Source: Pseudomonas migulae NBRC 103157 (GTDB lineage: Bacteria > Pseudomonadota > Gammaproteobacteria > Pseudomonadales > Pseudomonadaceae). From it: a stretch of 64,000 nt of DNA. Positions within the stretch are counted from its first letter, which is position 1, and every line of letters starts with the position of its first letter. Position numbers and translations under genes: made by a program. The notes below the pieces were generated by a model that had not been told where the DNA came from, ran no database searches, and saw only the letters and a program-made list of their open reading frames with translations. This document shows, piece after piece, positions 1-8,141 of the stretch. The stretch is taken from positions 1-64,000 of the forward strand of contig NZ_BDAG01000020.1 in NCBI RefSeq assembly GCF_002091715.1, read 5' to 3'.

Positions 1-43
1 AAGGGGGCATTCGGACCACGATGAGGGTGTCAGAGCCTCGCCG

Positions 44-580
44 TCATAGATTGCGCGAGAGCGCTCTGGTGACGACGTATCTGGCAGTGGCGCGCCTGTC
101 CAGCATGTAGATGTGGTTATCCAGCTCCGGCACCAGTCGTTTTTTGCGCTTGTCGTCGCGCTTTCCCACTGTCATTAAATAGATCAGCGGCAGCGCAATC
201 CCTCCCCACACCTGGCCAGACAGCAAGTATATAAACGGCCACGGGATCAACAGGACCGCCAAAATCCACCCGTTGCCGCGCATAGTCGGGATCAATTCCT
301 GGTAGAGAAAATCACTCGATTCCAAGTCGAAACTGAGGGAAAGATTGTGATTGCGCAGAAGTACGGGGTACATGCCTTCCTTGTGTGAACTTGCGGCGTA
401 GATCACGTAAACCTCATGACCTTTGCGTAAATGGAAATCTTCAAAAGCATAATCCAGGCGGAGATCATCGCCCTCCTTCGTTCTGATCCAGGCCACACGA
501 CGGCCCGGCGTGTTGCTGATCACCACCCCTTGCTCGATTTGGAAATGAATCTTGAACTTGCCGAAGGTGAAATCCTGCAT
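44..580 (-). CDS. hypothetical inner-membrane protein, 178 aa
   Basis: I do not recognise this protein. The first two thirds look like a soluble beta-rich domain (many alternating hydrophobic residues and a VAWIRTKEGDD stretch). Residues about 110-140 form one or two hydrophobic membrane segments (WILAVLLIPWPFIYLL and IALPLIYLMTV), followed by a basic tail. The frame stays open upstream to an ATG at 766, but the ATG at 580 has a clear AAGGAG ribosome site just before it. It also leaves about 220 bp for the divergent paaA promoter, so I chose 580. It is divergent from the phenylacetate genes and probably unrelated to them. Confidence 0.6.
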   Translation of the reverse strand: MQDFTFGKFKIHFQIEQGVVISNTPGRRVAWIRTKEGDDLRLDYAFEDFHLRKGHEVYVIYAASSHKEGMYPVLLRNHNLSLSFDLESSDFLYQELIPTMRGNGWILAVLLIPWPFIYLLSGQVWGGIALPLIYLMTVGKRDDKRKKRLVPELDNHIYMLDRRATARYVVTRALSRNL

Positions 581-690
581 GCCCACTCCTTGAAATGCTG
601 TCACCGACACCGAGCCGATCAGCCGGTAAGCGGCGGATGCTACTAAGGTGCCACCAGACTGTCCAGAAACCGGGACTACCCCTACGTCGG

Positions 691-752
691 AAGCGATACA
701 AAAAACTATACGACACGATATTTTCTGTTTGATATTAAATTCTGTATCGCTT
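691..752. promoter_or_regulatory. inverted repeat upstream of paaA, candidate operator
   Basis: AAGCGATACA at 691-700 is the exact reverse complement of TGTATCGCTT at 743-752. The AT-rich 42 bp between them contain two GATAT copies. The element ends about 48 bp before the paaA start, where an operator for a PaaX-type phenylacetyl-CoA-responsive repressor would lie. The palindrome is seen; the link to PaaX is inference. Confidence 0.4.
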
Positions 753-799
753 ATAAAGTTCTCCATGCCCTCGATTCAGATTCAAGGCGGGAGACCCCC

Positions 800-1789
800 A
801 TGTACGCACAGCTCGTAGAAACCGGCGTAAAGCGCATCAAAGACCTGTCGGAAATGTCCGAACAGGAACGTGCCTTCCAGGAAAAAATCGATTCAGAAAT
901 CAAGATCGAAGCTAAAAACTGGATGCCTGACGCCTATCGCCAAACCCTGATCCGCCAGATCTCCCAGCACGCCCACTCCGAAATCGTCGGCATGCTGCCC
1001 GAAGGCAACTGGGTCACCCGCGCGCCATCGCTCAAACGCAAACTGCAACTGATGGCCAAGATTCAGGACGAAGCCGGCCACGGCCTGTACCTGTACAGCG
1101 CCATGGAAACCCTCGGCGCCGACCGCGACGAGGAAATCGCCAAGCTGCACAGCGGCAAGGCCAAGTACTCAAGCATCTTCAATTACCCGACCTTGAACTG
1201 GGCCGACATGGGCGCGGTGGGCTGGCTGGTGGATGGTGCTGCGATCGTCAACCAGGTCGTATTGCAGCGCACTTCGTATGGCCCCTACTCCCGGGCCATG
1301 GTGCGCATCTGCAAGGAAGAAAGTTTCCACCAGCGCCAGGGCTACGAAATCCTCCTGACCATGATGCGCCACGGCAATCAGGCGCAAAAAGACATGGTCC
1401 AGGACGCAATCAATCGCCTGTGGTGGCCGTCACTGATGATGTTCGGCCCAAGCGACGAACACTCGCCGAACAGCGCGCAATCGATGGCCTGGAAAATCAA
1501 ACGCCAGAGCAACGACGAACTGCGCCAGCGCTTCATTGACCAGACTATCCCGCAACTCGAATTGCTCGGTTGCACCTGCCCCGACCCGGACCTGAAGTGG
1601 AACGCCGAGCGCGGTCACTACGACTTCGGCGAAATCCAGTGGAGCGAATTCTACGAAGTGCTCAAGGGCAACGGCCCGTGCAACCAGGAACGCGTCGCCA
1701 CTCGCCGCAAGGCGATTGAAGACGGCGCCTGGGTCCGCGAAGCCGCCGTCGCCCACGCTCGAAAAAAACACAAGAAGAACGCCGCCTGA
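800..1789 (+). CDS. paaA: 1,2-phenylacetyl-CoA epoxidase, catalytic subunit A
   Basis: This is the diiron oxygenase subunit of the PaaABCE complex, which epoxidises the aromatic ring of phenylacetyl-CoA in the cytoplasm. The 329 aa match the family length. Carboxylate-bridged diiron ligands are visible in the ferritin-like fold: the [11 protein letters not shown] segment (about residue 92) and the [11 protein letters not shown] segment (about residue 173). A GGGAG ribosome site lies six bases upstream of the ATG. It is the first gene of the paaABCDE run, separated from paaB by a REP-containing gap. Induction by phenylacetyl-CoA through PaaX is known for the family but not shown here. Confidence 0.96.
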   Translation: MYAQLVETGVKRIKDLSEMSEQERAFQEKIDSEIKIEAKNWMPDAYRQTLIRQISQHAHSEIVGMLPEGNWVTRAPSLKRKLQLMAKIQDEAGHGLYLYSAMETLGADRDEEIAKLHSGKAKYSSIFNYPTLNWADMGAVGWLVDGAAIVNQVVLQRTSYGPYSRAMVRICKEESFHQRQGYEILLTMMRHGNQAQKDMVQDAINRLWWPSLMMFGPSDEHSPNSAQSMAWKIKRQSNDELRQRFIDQTIPQLELLGCTCPDPDLKWNAERGHYDFGEIQWSEFYEVLKGNGPCNQERVATRRKAIEDGAWVREAAVAHARKKHKKNAA

Positions 1790-1842
1790 CTCGGCACGTT
1801 TGACGATCTTTTGATCTTGATCTTCGGCGGCTGCCATACCGC

Positions 1843-1920
1843 CAAAAGATCGCAGGCTGCGCCAGCTCCTACAGGAGCCGGTGATCCCATGCAGGAGCTG
1901 GCGAAGGCTGCGATCTTTTG
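1843..1920. repeat. paired REP palindrome (AAAAGATCGCAG family)
   Basis: CAAAAGATCGCAGGCTGCG at the left end is mirrored by a GAAGGCTGCGATCTTTTG right arm, with an inner CAGCTCCTACAGGAG hairpin. It lies inside the paaA-paaB gap, so the transcript must read through it or use it to set relative subunit levels. A second copy of the family is at 30787-30863. Confidence 0.8.
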
Positions 1921-1967
1921 ATCTTCAGCCCCGCCAGCAAAAACCGAACAGATGTGGAGTAACTGAA

Positions 1968-2249
1968 ATGTCCGAATGGACCCTTTTCGAAGTCTTCGTG
2001 CGCAGCAAGCACGGCCTCAACCACAAGCATGTCGGCAGTGTGCACGCCGCCGACACCACCATGGCCATCGAAAACGCGCGCGAGTTGTACACCCGTCGCA
2101 GCGAAGGCGTGAGCCTGTGGGTGGTGCCGTCAGCGCTGATCACCGCGTCGTCGCCGGATGAAAAAGCCCCACTGTTCGACCCCTCGGACGACAAGGTCTA
2201 CCGCCACGCCAGCTTCTACGAGCTGCCGGCCGAAGTCGGGCACATGTGA
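1968..2249 (+). CDS. paaB: phenylacetyl-CoA epoxidase, subunit B
   Basis: This 93-residue small subunit of the epoxidase is needed for activity of the PaaABCE complex, though it carries no metal. The sequence from MSEWTLFEVFVRSKHGLNH through SLWVVPSALI and the C-terminal FYELPAEVGHM is typical of PaaB. The reading frame is open further upstream into the REP, but the ATG at 1968 has a GGAG ribosome site and gives the normal family length. paaC follows after 8 bp. Confidence 0.95.
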   Translation: MSEWTLFEVFVRSKHGLNHKHVGSVHAADTTMAIENARELYTRRSEGVSLWVVPSALITASSPDEKAPLFDPSDDKVYRHASFYELPAEVGHM

Positions 2250-2257
2250 GGTCGACC

Positions 2258-3019
2258 ATGAACAACCAGACTGATCTGATCGAATACCTGCTGCGCCTCG
2301 GCGACAGCGCCCTGATCCAGGGCCAGCGCCTGTGCCAATGGTGCGGCAAGGCCCCGGCGCTGGAAGAAGAACTGGCGTTGATGAATGTCGGCCTCGACCT
2401 CGTCGGCCAGGCACGCAACTGGCTGGAATACGCCGCCGAACTGCTGGACGACGGCCGCGACGCCGATCACCTGGCGTTCCGCCGCGATGAACGCGCCTAT
2501 CGCAATCTGCTGCTGGTGGAACAACCCAACGGCGATTACGCGGTGACCATCCTCAAGCAATTTCTCTACGACGCCTGGCACCTTCAGGTACTCAGCGGCC
2601 TGAGCCAGTCCAGCGACGAACGCATCGCCGGGATCGCCGCCAAAGCGGTGAAGGAAGTCACCTATCACCTGCGTCGCTCCGGCGAGTGGGTCGAGCGTCT
2701 GGGTGACGGCACCGAGGAAAGCCACAAGCGCATGCTCGCGGCAATCCCTGAGGTCTGGCGCTTCACCGTCGAACTGACCAGCGCCGATGACAGCGAACAA
2801 CGTTTGCACGCAGCCGGCATCACTCCAGACACCGCGCAAGTCGCGGCTGCCTGGCAAGCCAAGGTCAACGAGATTTTCGCCAGCGCCACCCTGCCCGTTC
2901 CCGCCGCACCGAGCTATTTCTACCTGAATGCACGTAAGGGGCTGCACACCGAACACCTCGGCATCCTGTTGGCGGAAATGCAATTTCTGCCACGAGCGTA
3001 CCCCGATGCAACCTGGTGA
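2258..3019 (+). CDS. paaC: phenylacetyl-CoA epoxidase, structural subunit C
   Basis: PaaC is the structural partner of PaaA and has the same ferritin-like fold without a functional diiron centre. The 253 aa product begins MNNQTDLIEYLLRLGDSAL and contains the conserved segments WCGKAPALEEELALMNVGLD and ERAYRNLLLVEQPNGDYA. The start at 2258 follows a GAGGTCG ribosome site after the paaB stop. Its 3' end overlaps paaD by 14 bp, so the two are translationally coupled. Confidence 0.95.
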   Translation: MNNQTDLIEYLLRLGDSALIQGQRLCQWCGKAPALEEELALMNVGLDLVGQARNWLEYAAELLDDGRDADHLAFRRDERAYRNLLLVEQPNGDYAVTILKQFLYDAWHLQVLSGLSQSSDERIAGIAAKAVKEVTYHLRRSGEWVERLGDGTEESHKRMLAAIPEVWRFTVELTSADDSEQRLHAAGITPDTAQVAAAWQAKVNEIFASATLPVPAAPSYFYLNARKGLHTEHLGILLAEMQFLPRAYPDATW

Positions 3020-3539
3020 GCTGATCGCCAGCGACCTCGGCGCCCGGCCGGCCCAACCGACCGACCTGGCTGCCGCGTGGGCGACTTTGGCGCAAGTCAT
3101 GGACCCGGAAGTGCCGGTGGTCAGCGTGGTCGACCTCGGCATCGTGCGCGATCTCGATTGGCAGGCCGGTCACTTGCACGTGGTGGTCACGCCGACCTAC
3201 TCGGGCTGCCCCGCCACCGAAGTGATCGAAAGCGATATCCGCGACGCGCTGGAACTCGCCGGTTTCCGGGCGCCGCAACTGGAACGCAAATTGACCCCGG
3301 CCTGGACCACCGACTGGATCACCGACAGCGGCCGTGAACGCCTGCGCGCCTACGGCATTGCGCCGCCCGAGGGCAGCACGAGCAAACGCAGCCTGCTCGG
3401 CGAAAGCCCGGTGATCGTCTGCCCGCAATGCGGCAGCGCGCACACCGAAGTGCTCAGCGAGTTCGGCTCCACGGCGTGCAAGGCGTTGTACCGCTGCGTC
3501 GATTGCCGCGAGCCATTCGATTATTTCAAGTGCATCTGA
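3006..3539 (+). CDS. paaD: phenylacetate degradation protein PaaD (MIP18/SufT-like)
   Basis: PaaD is thought to help mature the iron-sulfur cluster of the epoxidase reductase or the complex itself. The N-terminal half is a DUF59/MIP18 domain (AQVMDPEVPVVSVVDLGIVR and the PTYSGCPATEVI motif, about residues 30-90). The C-terminal half has a zinc-ribbon pattern, CPQCGS about residue 138 and CVDC about residue 165. The ATG at 3006 lies inside the end of paaC and gives 177 aa, normal for the family; an earlier in-frame ATG would bury much more of paaC. Confidence 0.93.
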   Translation: MQPGELIASDLGARPAQPTDLAAAWATLAQVMDPEVPVVSVVDLGIVRDLDWQAGHLHVVVTPTYSGCPATEVIESDIRDALELAGFRAPQLERKLTPAWTTDWITDSGRERLRAYGIAPPEGSTSKRSLLGESPVIVCPQCGSAHTEVLSEFGSTACKALYRCVDCREPFDYFKCI

Positions 3540-3572
3540 GCGGCGATCGGCCGTCCCAGCTGGAGAACAATA

Positions 3573-4649
3573 ATGAGTAAATTTCACAGCCTGACCATCA
3601 AGGACGTACGCGCCGAGACCCGTGACGCGGTGTCCATCGCCTTCGAGATTCCGCAGCACCTGCAAGACAGTTTTCATTTCACCCAGGGCCAGCACCTGGT
3701 GATGCGCACGCAGATGGATGGCGAAGAAGTGCGTCGTTCGTATTCGATCTGCACCGGCGTCAATGACGGCGAACTGCGCGTCGCCATCAAGCGTGTTGCG
3801 GGCGGGCGTTTCTCAGCGTTTGCCAACGAGCAATTGAAAGCCGGACACAGCCTGGAAGTGATGCCGCCAGCCGGGCATTTCCATGTCGAACTCGATCCGG
3901 CTCGCCATGGCGACTACCTGGCGGTTGCAGCAGGCAGCGGCATTACGCCGATCCTGTCGATCATCAAGACCACCCTGCAAACCGAACCGCACAGCCGCGT
4001 GACCCTGATTTATGGCAACCGTTCGAGTTCCGGCGCGCTGTTTCGTGAACAGCTCGAAGACCTGAAAAACCGTTACTTGCAGCGTCTGAACCTGATCTTC
4101 GTGTTCAGTCGCGAGCAGCAGGATGTCGACCTGTACAACGGGCGGATCAACGCCGAGAAATGCGAGCAACTGTTCACCCGCTGGCTCGACGTCAAAGCCC
4201 TCGATGCAGCGTTCATCTGCGGCCCGCAGGAAATGACCGAAACCGTGCGCGACAGCCTGAAAGCCAATGGCATGCCCGCTGAACGGATCCATTTCGAACT
4301 GTTCGCCGCCGCCGGCAGCCAGCAAAAACGCGAAGCGCGGGAGGCTGCTCGCCAGGTGGATACCGCCGTCAGCCAGATCACCGTCATCAGCGACGGCCGC
4401 GCCCTCGCCTTCGACCTGCCACGCAACAGCCAGAGCATCCTCGACGCCGGCAACGCCCAAGGCGCCGAATTGCCCTACTCGTGCAAGGCCGGCGTGTGCT
4501 CGACCTGCAAGTGCAAGGTCATCGAAGGCGAAGTGGAAATGGACAGCAACCACGCCCTGGAAGATTACGAAGTGGCGGCCGGTTATGTCCTGTCGTGCCA
4601 GGCGTATCCGGTCAGCGACAAAGTCATCCTGGATTTCGACCAACTCTGA
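3573..4649 (+). CDS. paaE: phenylacetyl-CoA epoxidase, reductase subunit E
   Basis: PaaE moves electrons from NADPH through FAD and a 2Fe-2S cluster to the PaaA diiron centre. Residues 1-100 are the FAD-binding barrel (RRSYSICTG binds FAD). Residues about 105-235 are the NAD(P)-binding fold (VAAGSGITPILSII and FICGPQEM). Residues about 265-358 are a plant-type ferredoxin with the cluster ligands in CKAGVCSTCKCKV. The length of 358 aa is standard. A weak GGAG ribosome site lies upstream of the ATG at 3573, 33 bp after paaD. Confidence 0.96.
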   Translation: MSKFHSLTIKDVRAETRDAVSIAFEIPQHLQDSFHFTQGQHLVMRTQMDGEEVRRSYSICTGVNDGELRVAIKRVAGGRFSAFANEQLKAGHSLEVMPPAGHFHVELDPARHGDYLAVAAGSGITPILSIIKTTLQTEPHSRVTLIYGNRSSSGALFREQLEDLKNRYLQRLNLIFVFSREQQDVDLYNGRINAEKCEQLFTRWLDVKALDAAFICGPQEMTETVRDSLKANGMPAERIHFELFAAAGSQQKREAREAARQVDTAVSQITVISDGRALAFDLPRNSQSILDAGNAQGAELPYSCKAGVCSTCKCKVIEGEVEMDSNHALEDYEVAAGYVLSCQAYPVSDKVILDFDQL

Positions 4650-4708
4650 AGCTCGCCACACCCCTTAATCCCGGATTTCGACCAACGCTGAAGATCACCA
4701 CACCCCTT

Positions 4709-4791
4709 GTAGGAGCCGGCTTGCTGGCGATCAGGCCTTTGAGATCACCGGTGGAAATCGGGCCGCCATCGCCAGCAAGCCGGCTCCTACA
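4709..4791. repeat. paired REP palindrome (GGAGCCGGCTTGCTGGCGA family)
   Basis: The left arm TGTAGGAGCCGGCTTGCTGG and the right arm CCAGCAAGCCGGCTCCTACA are exact inverses separated by about 40 bp. It sits after paaE and before the transport genes and may mark the end of the epoxidase transcript. Confidence 0.85.
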
Positions 4792-4854
4792 GAAAACCGG
4801 TTCCAGCAACATCACGTTCCGCAACACAACAAAAACAACAACAGAGAGCGCGCC

Positions 4855-5163
4855 ATGACACCCACGGACATAGAACTCATCCGCCAGCACCCCGACTTCA
4901 TCCAGCTGGTTCGTCGCAAACAAAACCTGTACTGGTCGCTGTCGCTGATCATGCTGGTGATCTATTTCGGCTTCGTGTTGCTGGTGGCGTTCTCCCCCAG
5001 CACCCTCGGCCAATCCCTGAGCGGTGGCGTGACCTCCGTGGGCATGCTGGTCGGCGTGGTGATCGTGGTGCTGGCCTTTGCGCTGACCGGTTTCTACGTC
5101 TATCGCGCCAACAACGTCATCGACCCACTCAACGAAAAACTGAAACAGGAGTGCGCCCGATGA
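4855..5163 (+). CDS. DUF485 inner-membrane protein partnered with symporter
   Basis: This 102-residue protein has two hydrophobic segments (about residues 24-48 and 60-82) and the DUF485 signature around [22 protein letters not shown]485 proteins (E. coli YjcH is one) are nearly always encoded just before sodium/solute symporters of the acetate-permease type. Here the stop overlaps the next start by 4 bp (ATGA), so the two are translationally coupled. The exact function of the family is unknown; it is probably an accessory of the permease. Confidence 0.88.
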   Translation: MTPTDIELIRQHPDFIQLVRRKQNLYWSLSLIMLVIYFGFVLLVAFSPSTLGQSLSGGVTSVGMLVGVVIVVLAFALTGFYVYRANNVIDPLNEKLKQECAR

Positions 5164-6806
5164 GCCGTCTTTTTGCATTGCTCCTGCTGCCTCTGGCCTT
5201 CGTCGCTGACTTTGCGGCAGCGGCCGACGGCGCGTCCCGCCCACTGAACTGGAACGCCATCGGCATGTTCCTGGTGTTCGTGCTGTTCACCCTCGGCGTG
5301 ACGCGCTGGGCCGCGTTGCGCACCCGTTCCGCCAGCGATTTCTACACCGCGGGTGGTGGCATGACCGGTTTCCAGAACGGCCTGGCGATTGCCGGTGACA
5401 TGATCTCCGCGGCGTCCTTCCTCGGCATCTCGGCGATGATGTTCCTCAACGGCTACGACGGTTTGCTCTACGCACTGGGTGTGTTGGCGGGCTGGCCGAT
5501 CATTCTGTTCCTGATCGCCGAACGCCTGCGCAACCTCGGCAAATATACGTTCGCCGACGTGGTTTCCTATCGCCTCGAACAAACCCCGGTGCGCCTGACC
5601 TCGGCCTTCGGCACCCTGACCGTGGCGCTGATGTACCTGGTGGCGCAGATGGTCGGCGCCGGCAAACTGATCGAGTTGCTGTTCGGCATCGACTACCTCT
5701 ACGCGGTGATGCTGGTCGGCGTGTTGATGGTGTTCTACGTCACCTTCGGCGGCATGCTCGCCACCACCTGGGTGCAGATCATCAAGGCTGTGATGCTGCT
5801 GTTCGGCACCACCTTCATGGCGTTCATGGTGCTCAAGCATTTCGGCTTCAGCACCGAAGCGATGTTCGCCGGCGCCACTGCCGTGCATGCCAAGGGCAAC
5901 GCGATCATGGCCCCCGGTGGTTTGCTGTCGAACCCGATCGATGCGATCTCGCTGGGCCTGGGCATGATGTTCGGCACCGCCGGCCTGCCGCATATCCTGA
6001 TGCGTTTCTTCACCGTCAGCGATGCCAGGGAAGCGCGTAAAAGCGTGTTCTACGCCACCGGTTTTATCGGTTACTTCTACCTGCTGCTGATCATCGTCGG
6101 CTTCGGCGCCATCGTGATGGTCGGCACCGATCCAGCGTTCCGCGACGCCAACGGTGCGATCATCGGCGGCGGCAACATGATCGCCGTGCACCTGGCGCAA
6201 GCCGTGGGCGGCAACCTGTTTCTCGGCTTCATCTCGGCGGTCGCCTTCGCCACCATTCTGGCGGTGGTCGCCGGTTTGGCGTTGTCCGGCGCCTCGGCGG
6301 TGTCCCACGATTTGTACGCCTGTGTGATGCGCAAAGGACAGGCTACCGAGCAGCAGGAAATTCGCGTCTCGCGAATCGCCACGCTGTGCATCGGCGTGCT
6401 GGCGATCATCCTCGGTTTGCTGTTCGAGTCGCAGAACATTGCCTTCCTCTCCGGCCTGGTGCTGGCCATCGCCGCGTCGGTGAATTTCCCGGTGCTGTTC
6501 CTCTCGATGTACTGGAAAGGCCTGACCACTCGCGGCGCGGTCACCGGCAGCCTGGCAGGCCTGGTCTCGGCGATTGTCCTGCTGGTGCTGAGCCCGGCGG
6601 TGTGGGTCAACGTGCTGCATCACGACAAGGCGCTGTTCCCCTACTCCAACCCGGCGCTGTTTTCCATGAGCCTGGCGTTCTTCAGTGCCTGGCTGTTTTC
6701 GGTCACCGACACCTCGCCGCGAGCGGCCCTTGAGCGCGGCCGTTACCTGGCGCAGTTCATCCGTTCGATGACGGGTATCGGTGCCTCCGGCGCCAGCAAG
6801 CACTAA
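5160..6806 (+). CDS. paaL: sodium/solute symporter, probable phenylacetate permease
   Basis: This is a member of the SSS family close to the acetate permease ActP: 548 aa, a cleavable-looking N-terminal hydrophobic stretch and about 13 membrane segments. Typical motifs are [20 protein letters not shown] near residue 60 and [15 protein letters not shown] near residue 275. It lies between paaE and paaZ with an OprD-type porin, as the permease (PhaJ/PaaL) does in P. putida. The likely substrate is therefore phenylacetate, although acetate cannot be excluded from sequence alone. The ATG at 5160 (AGGAG just before) is preferred over a GTG three codons earlier. Confidence 0.8.
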   Translation: MSRLFALLLLPLAFVADFAAAADGASRPLNWNAIGMFLVFVLFTLGVTRWAALRTRSASDFYTAGGGMTGFQNGLAIAGDMISAASFLGISAMMFLNGYDGLLYALGVLAGWPIILFLIAERLRNLGKYTFADVVSYRLEQTPVRLTSAFGTLTVALMYLVAQMVGAGKLIELLFGIDYLYAVMLVGVLMVFYVTFGGMLATTWVQIIKAVMLLFGTTFMAFMVLKHFGFSTEAMFAGATAVHAKGNAIMAPGGLLSNPIDAISLGLGMMFGTAGLPHILMRFFTVSDAREARKSVFYATGFIGYFYLLLIIVGFGAIVMVGTDPAFRDANGAIIGGGNMIAVHLAQAVGGNLFLGFISAVAFATILAVVAGLALSGASAVSHDLYACVMRKGQATEQQEIRVSRIATLCIGVLAIILGLLFESQNIAFLSGLVLAIAASVNFPVLFLSMYWKGLTTRGAVTGSLAGLVSAIVLLVLSPAVWVNVLHHDKALFPYSNPALFSMSLAFFSAWLFSVTDTSPRAALERGRYLAQFIRSMTGIGASGASKH

Positions 6807-6838
6807 CAACGACCGACTGATGCCAGGGAATAAAAATA

Positions 6839-8083
6839 ATGAAGCCCGCACCCTACGAATCACTGTTTTCGCTAGCCGCCGCATTGAGTCTGCCCATGGT
6901 CGCACCCAGCGCCTTGGCCGACTTCATCGACGACAGCAAGGCCCGTATTGAAATGCGCAACCACTACATCAATCGCGATTTCCGTCAGGACAACGCGCCG
7001 CAATCCAAGGCTGAAGAATGGGCGCAGGGGTTCACCGCGCGCATCGAGTCCGGGTTCACCGACGGCACCTTCGGCTTCGGTCTCGACGCGCTGGGGGAAC
7101 TGGGGTTGAAACTCGATTCCAGCCCGGACCGCCGTGGCACCGGGCTGCTGCCCTTCGGCCGGAACAGCCATGAGCCTGCGGACGAGTTCAGCGAGCTGGG
7201 GCTGACCGGCAAGCTGCGAGTGTCGAAAAGCGTATTGAAGCTCGGCACCCTGCAACCCTTGTTGCCGGTGGCGACCTACAACGACACCCGTCTGCTGGGT
7301 TCGACCTTTGAGGGCGGCTTGCTGACCAGCCAGGAAATCAGCGGTCTGACACTGAATACCGGGCGCCTGACCAAGGCCAATCTACGGGACTCCTCAAGCA
7401 ACGATGACATCGGCTATGGCGCCGCCAGCAGCGACCACTTCGACTTCGCCGGTGGCAGCTACGCGTTCAGTCCGCAACTGAACCTGAGCTACTACTACGG
7501 CAAGCTTGAGCAGATTTATCGCCAGCAATTCGTCGGGCTGGTGCATACCCAGCCGCTGGGCAATGGTTTCAACCTGCGCAGCGACCTGCGCTATTTCGAC
7601 AGCCGGGGCGACGGCGCAGAGCGGGCCGGGCGTATCGACAACCGCAATTTCAACAGCATGTTCACCGTGTCCCACGGTGCCCACAAAGTCAGTGCCACGT
7701 ACCAGCAGTTGTCCGGCGACAGTGCCTTTCCGTTCCTCAACGGCGGCGATCCGTACGTGGTCAACCTGGTGACCTACAACACCTACACCCGCGCCGACGA
7801 GGACTCCTGGCAGCTGCGTTACGACTATGACTTCGCGGCGCAAGGCATCCCCGGCCTGACCTTCATGACCCGCTACACCGACGGTCGCCACGTCAAGGCC
7901 GGTGCCGTCGACAACGGCCGTGAATGGGAGCGCGACACCGACATCAGTTACGTGATCCAGAGCGGCCCGTTCAAGGACGTCAGCCTGCGCTGGCGCAACG
8001 TGACTTTCCGTTCCGGCAATGGCTTGAACACCGCCCTCGATGAAAACCGCCTGATCGTCGGTTACACCGTGGCGCTTTGGTAA
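6839..8083 (+). CDS. OprD-family outer-membrane porin, probable phenylacetate channel
   Basis: The 414-residue beta-barrel has an N-terminal signal peptide (cleavage near ALA-DFIDDSK, about residue 23). The OprD-family pattern follows: ARIEMRNHYINRDF, a TFGFGLDALGELGLKLDSS stretch, and a final strand ending in VALW with a C-terminal aromatic residue. In P. putida the corresponding gene (phaK/paaM) encodes the phenylacetate-specific porin of the same operon. The assignment of substrate rests on this position; the fold is clear from sequence. It begins 32 bp after the permease stop. Confidence 0.85.
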   Translation: MKPAPYESLFSLAAALSLPMVAPSALADFIDDSKARIEMRNHYINRDFRQDNAPQSKAEEWAQGFTARIESGFTDGTFGFGLDALGELGLKLDSSPDRRGTGLLPFGRNSHEPADEFSELGLTGKLRVSKSVLKLGTLQPLLPVATYNDTRLLGSTFEGGLLTSQEISGLTLNTGRLTKANLRDSSSNDDIGYGAASSDHFDFAGGSYAFSPQLNLSYYYGKLEQIYRQQFVGLVHTQPLGNGFNLRSDLRYFDSRGDGAERAGRIDNRNFNSMFTVSHGAHKVSATYQQLSGDSAFPFLNGGDPYVVNLVTYNTYTRADEDSWQLRYDYDFAAQGIPGLTFMTRYTDGRHVKAGAVDNGREWERDTDISYVIQSGPFKDVSLRWRNVTFRSGNGLNTALDENRLIVGYTVALW

Positions 8084-8141
8084 TCCCTGAAAGGCGCGGT
8101 CGCGGCCGCGCCAACACCTTTCACAACCTGGAGGAATCGTG

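Noticed and set aside
1881..1967. Longer PaaB starting at 1881
   Set aside because: The extra residues are translated from a REP palindrome, and the ATG at 1968 has a proper ribosome site and family length.
5100..6905. 601-codon minus-strand frame opposite the symporter gene
   Set aside because: Low-complexity His/Gln/Arg/Asp translation and perfect overlap with a motif-bearing gene; antisense shadow.
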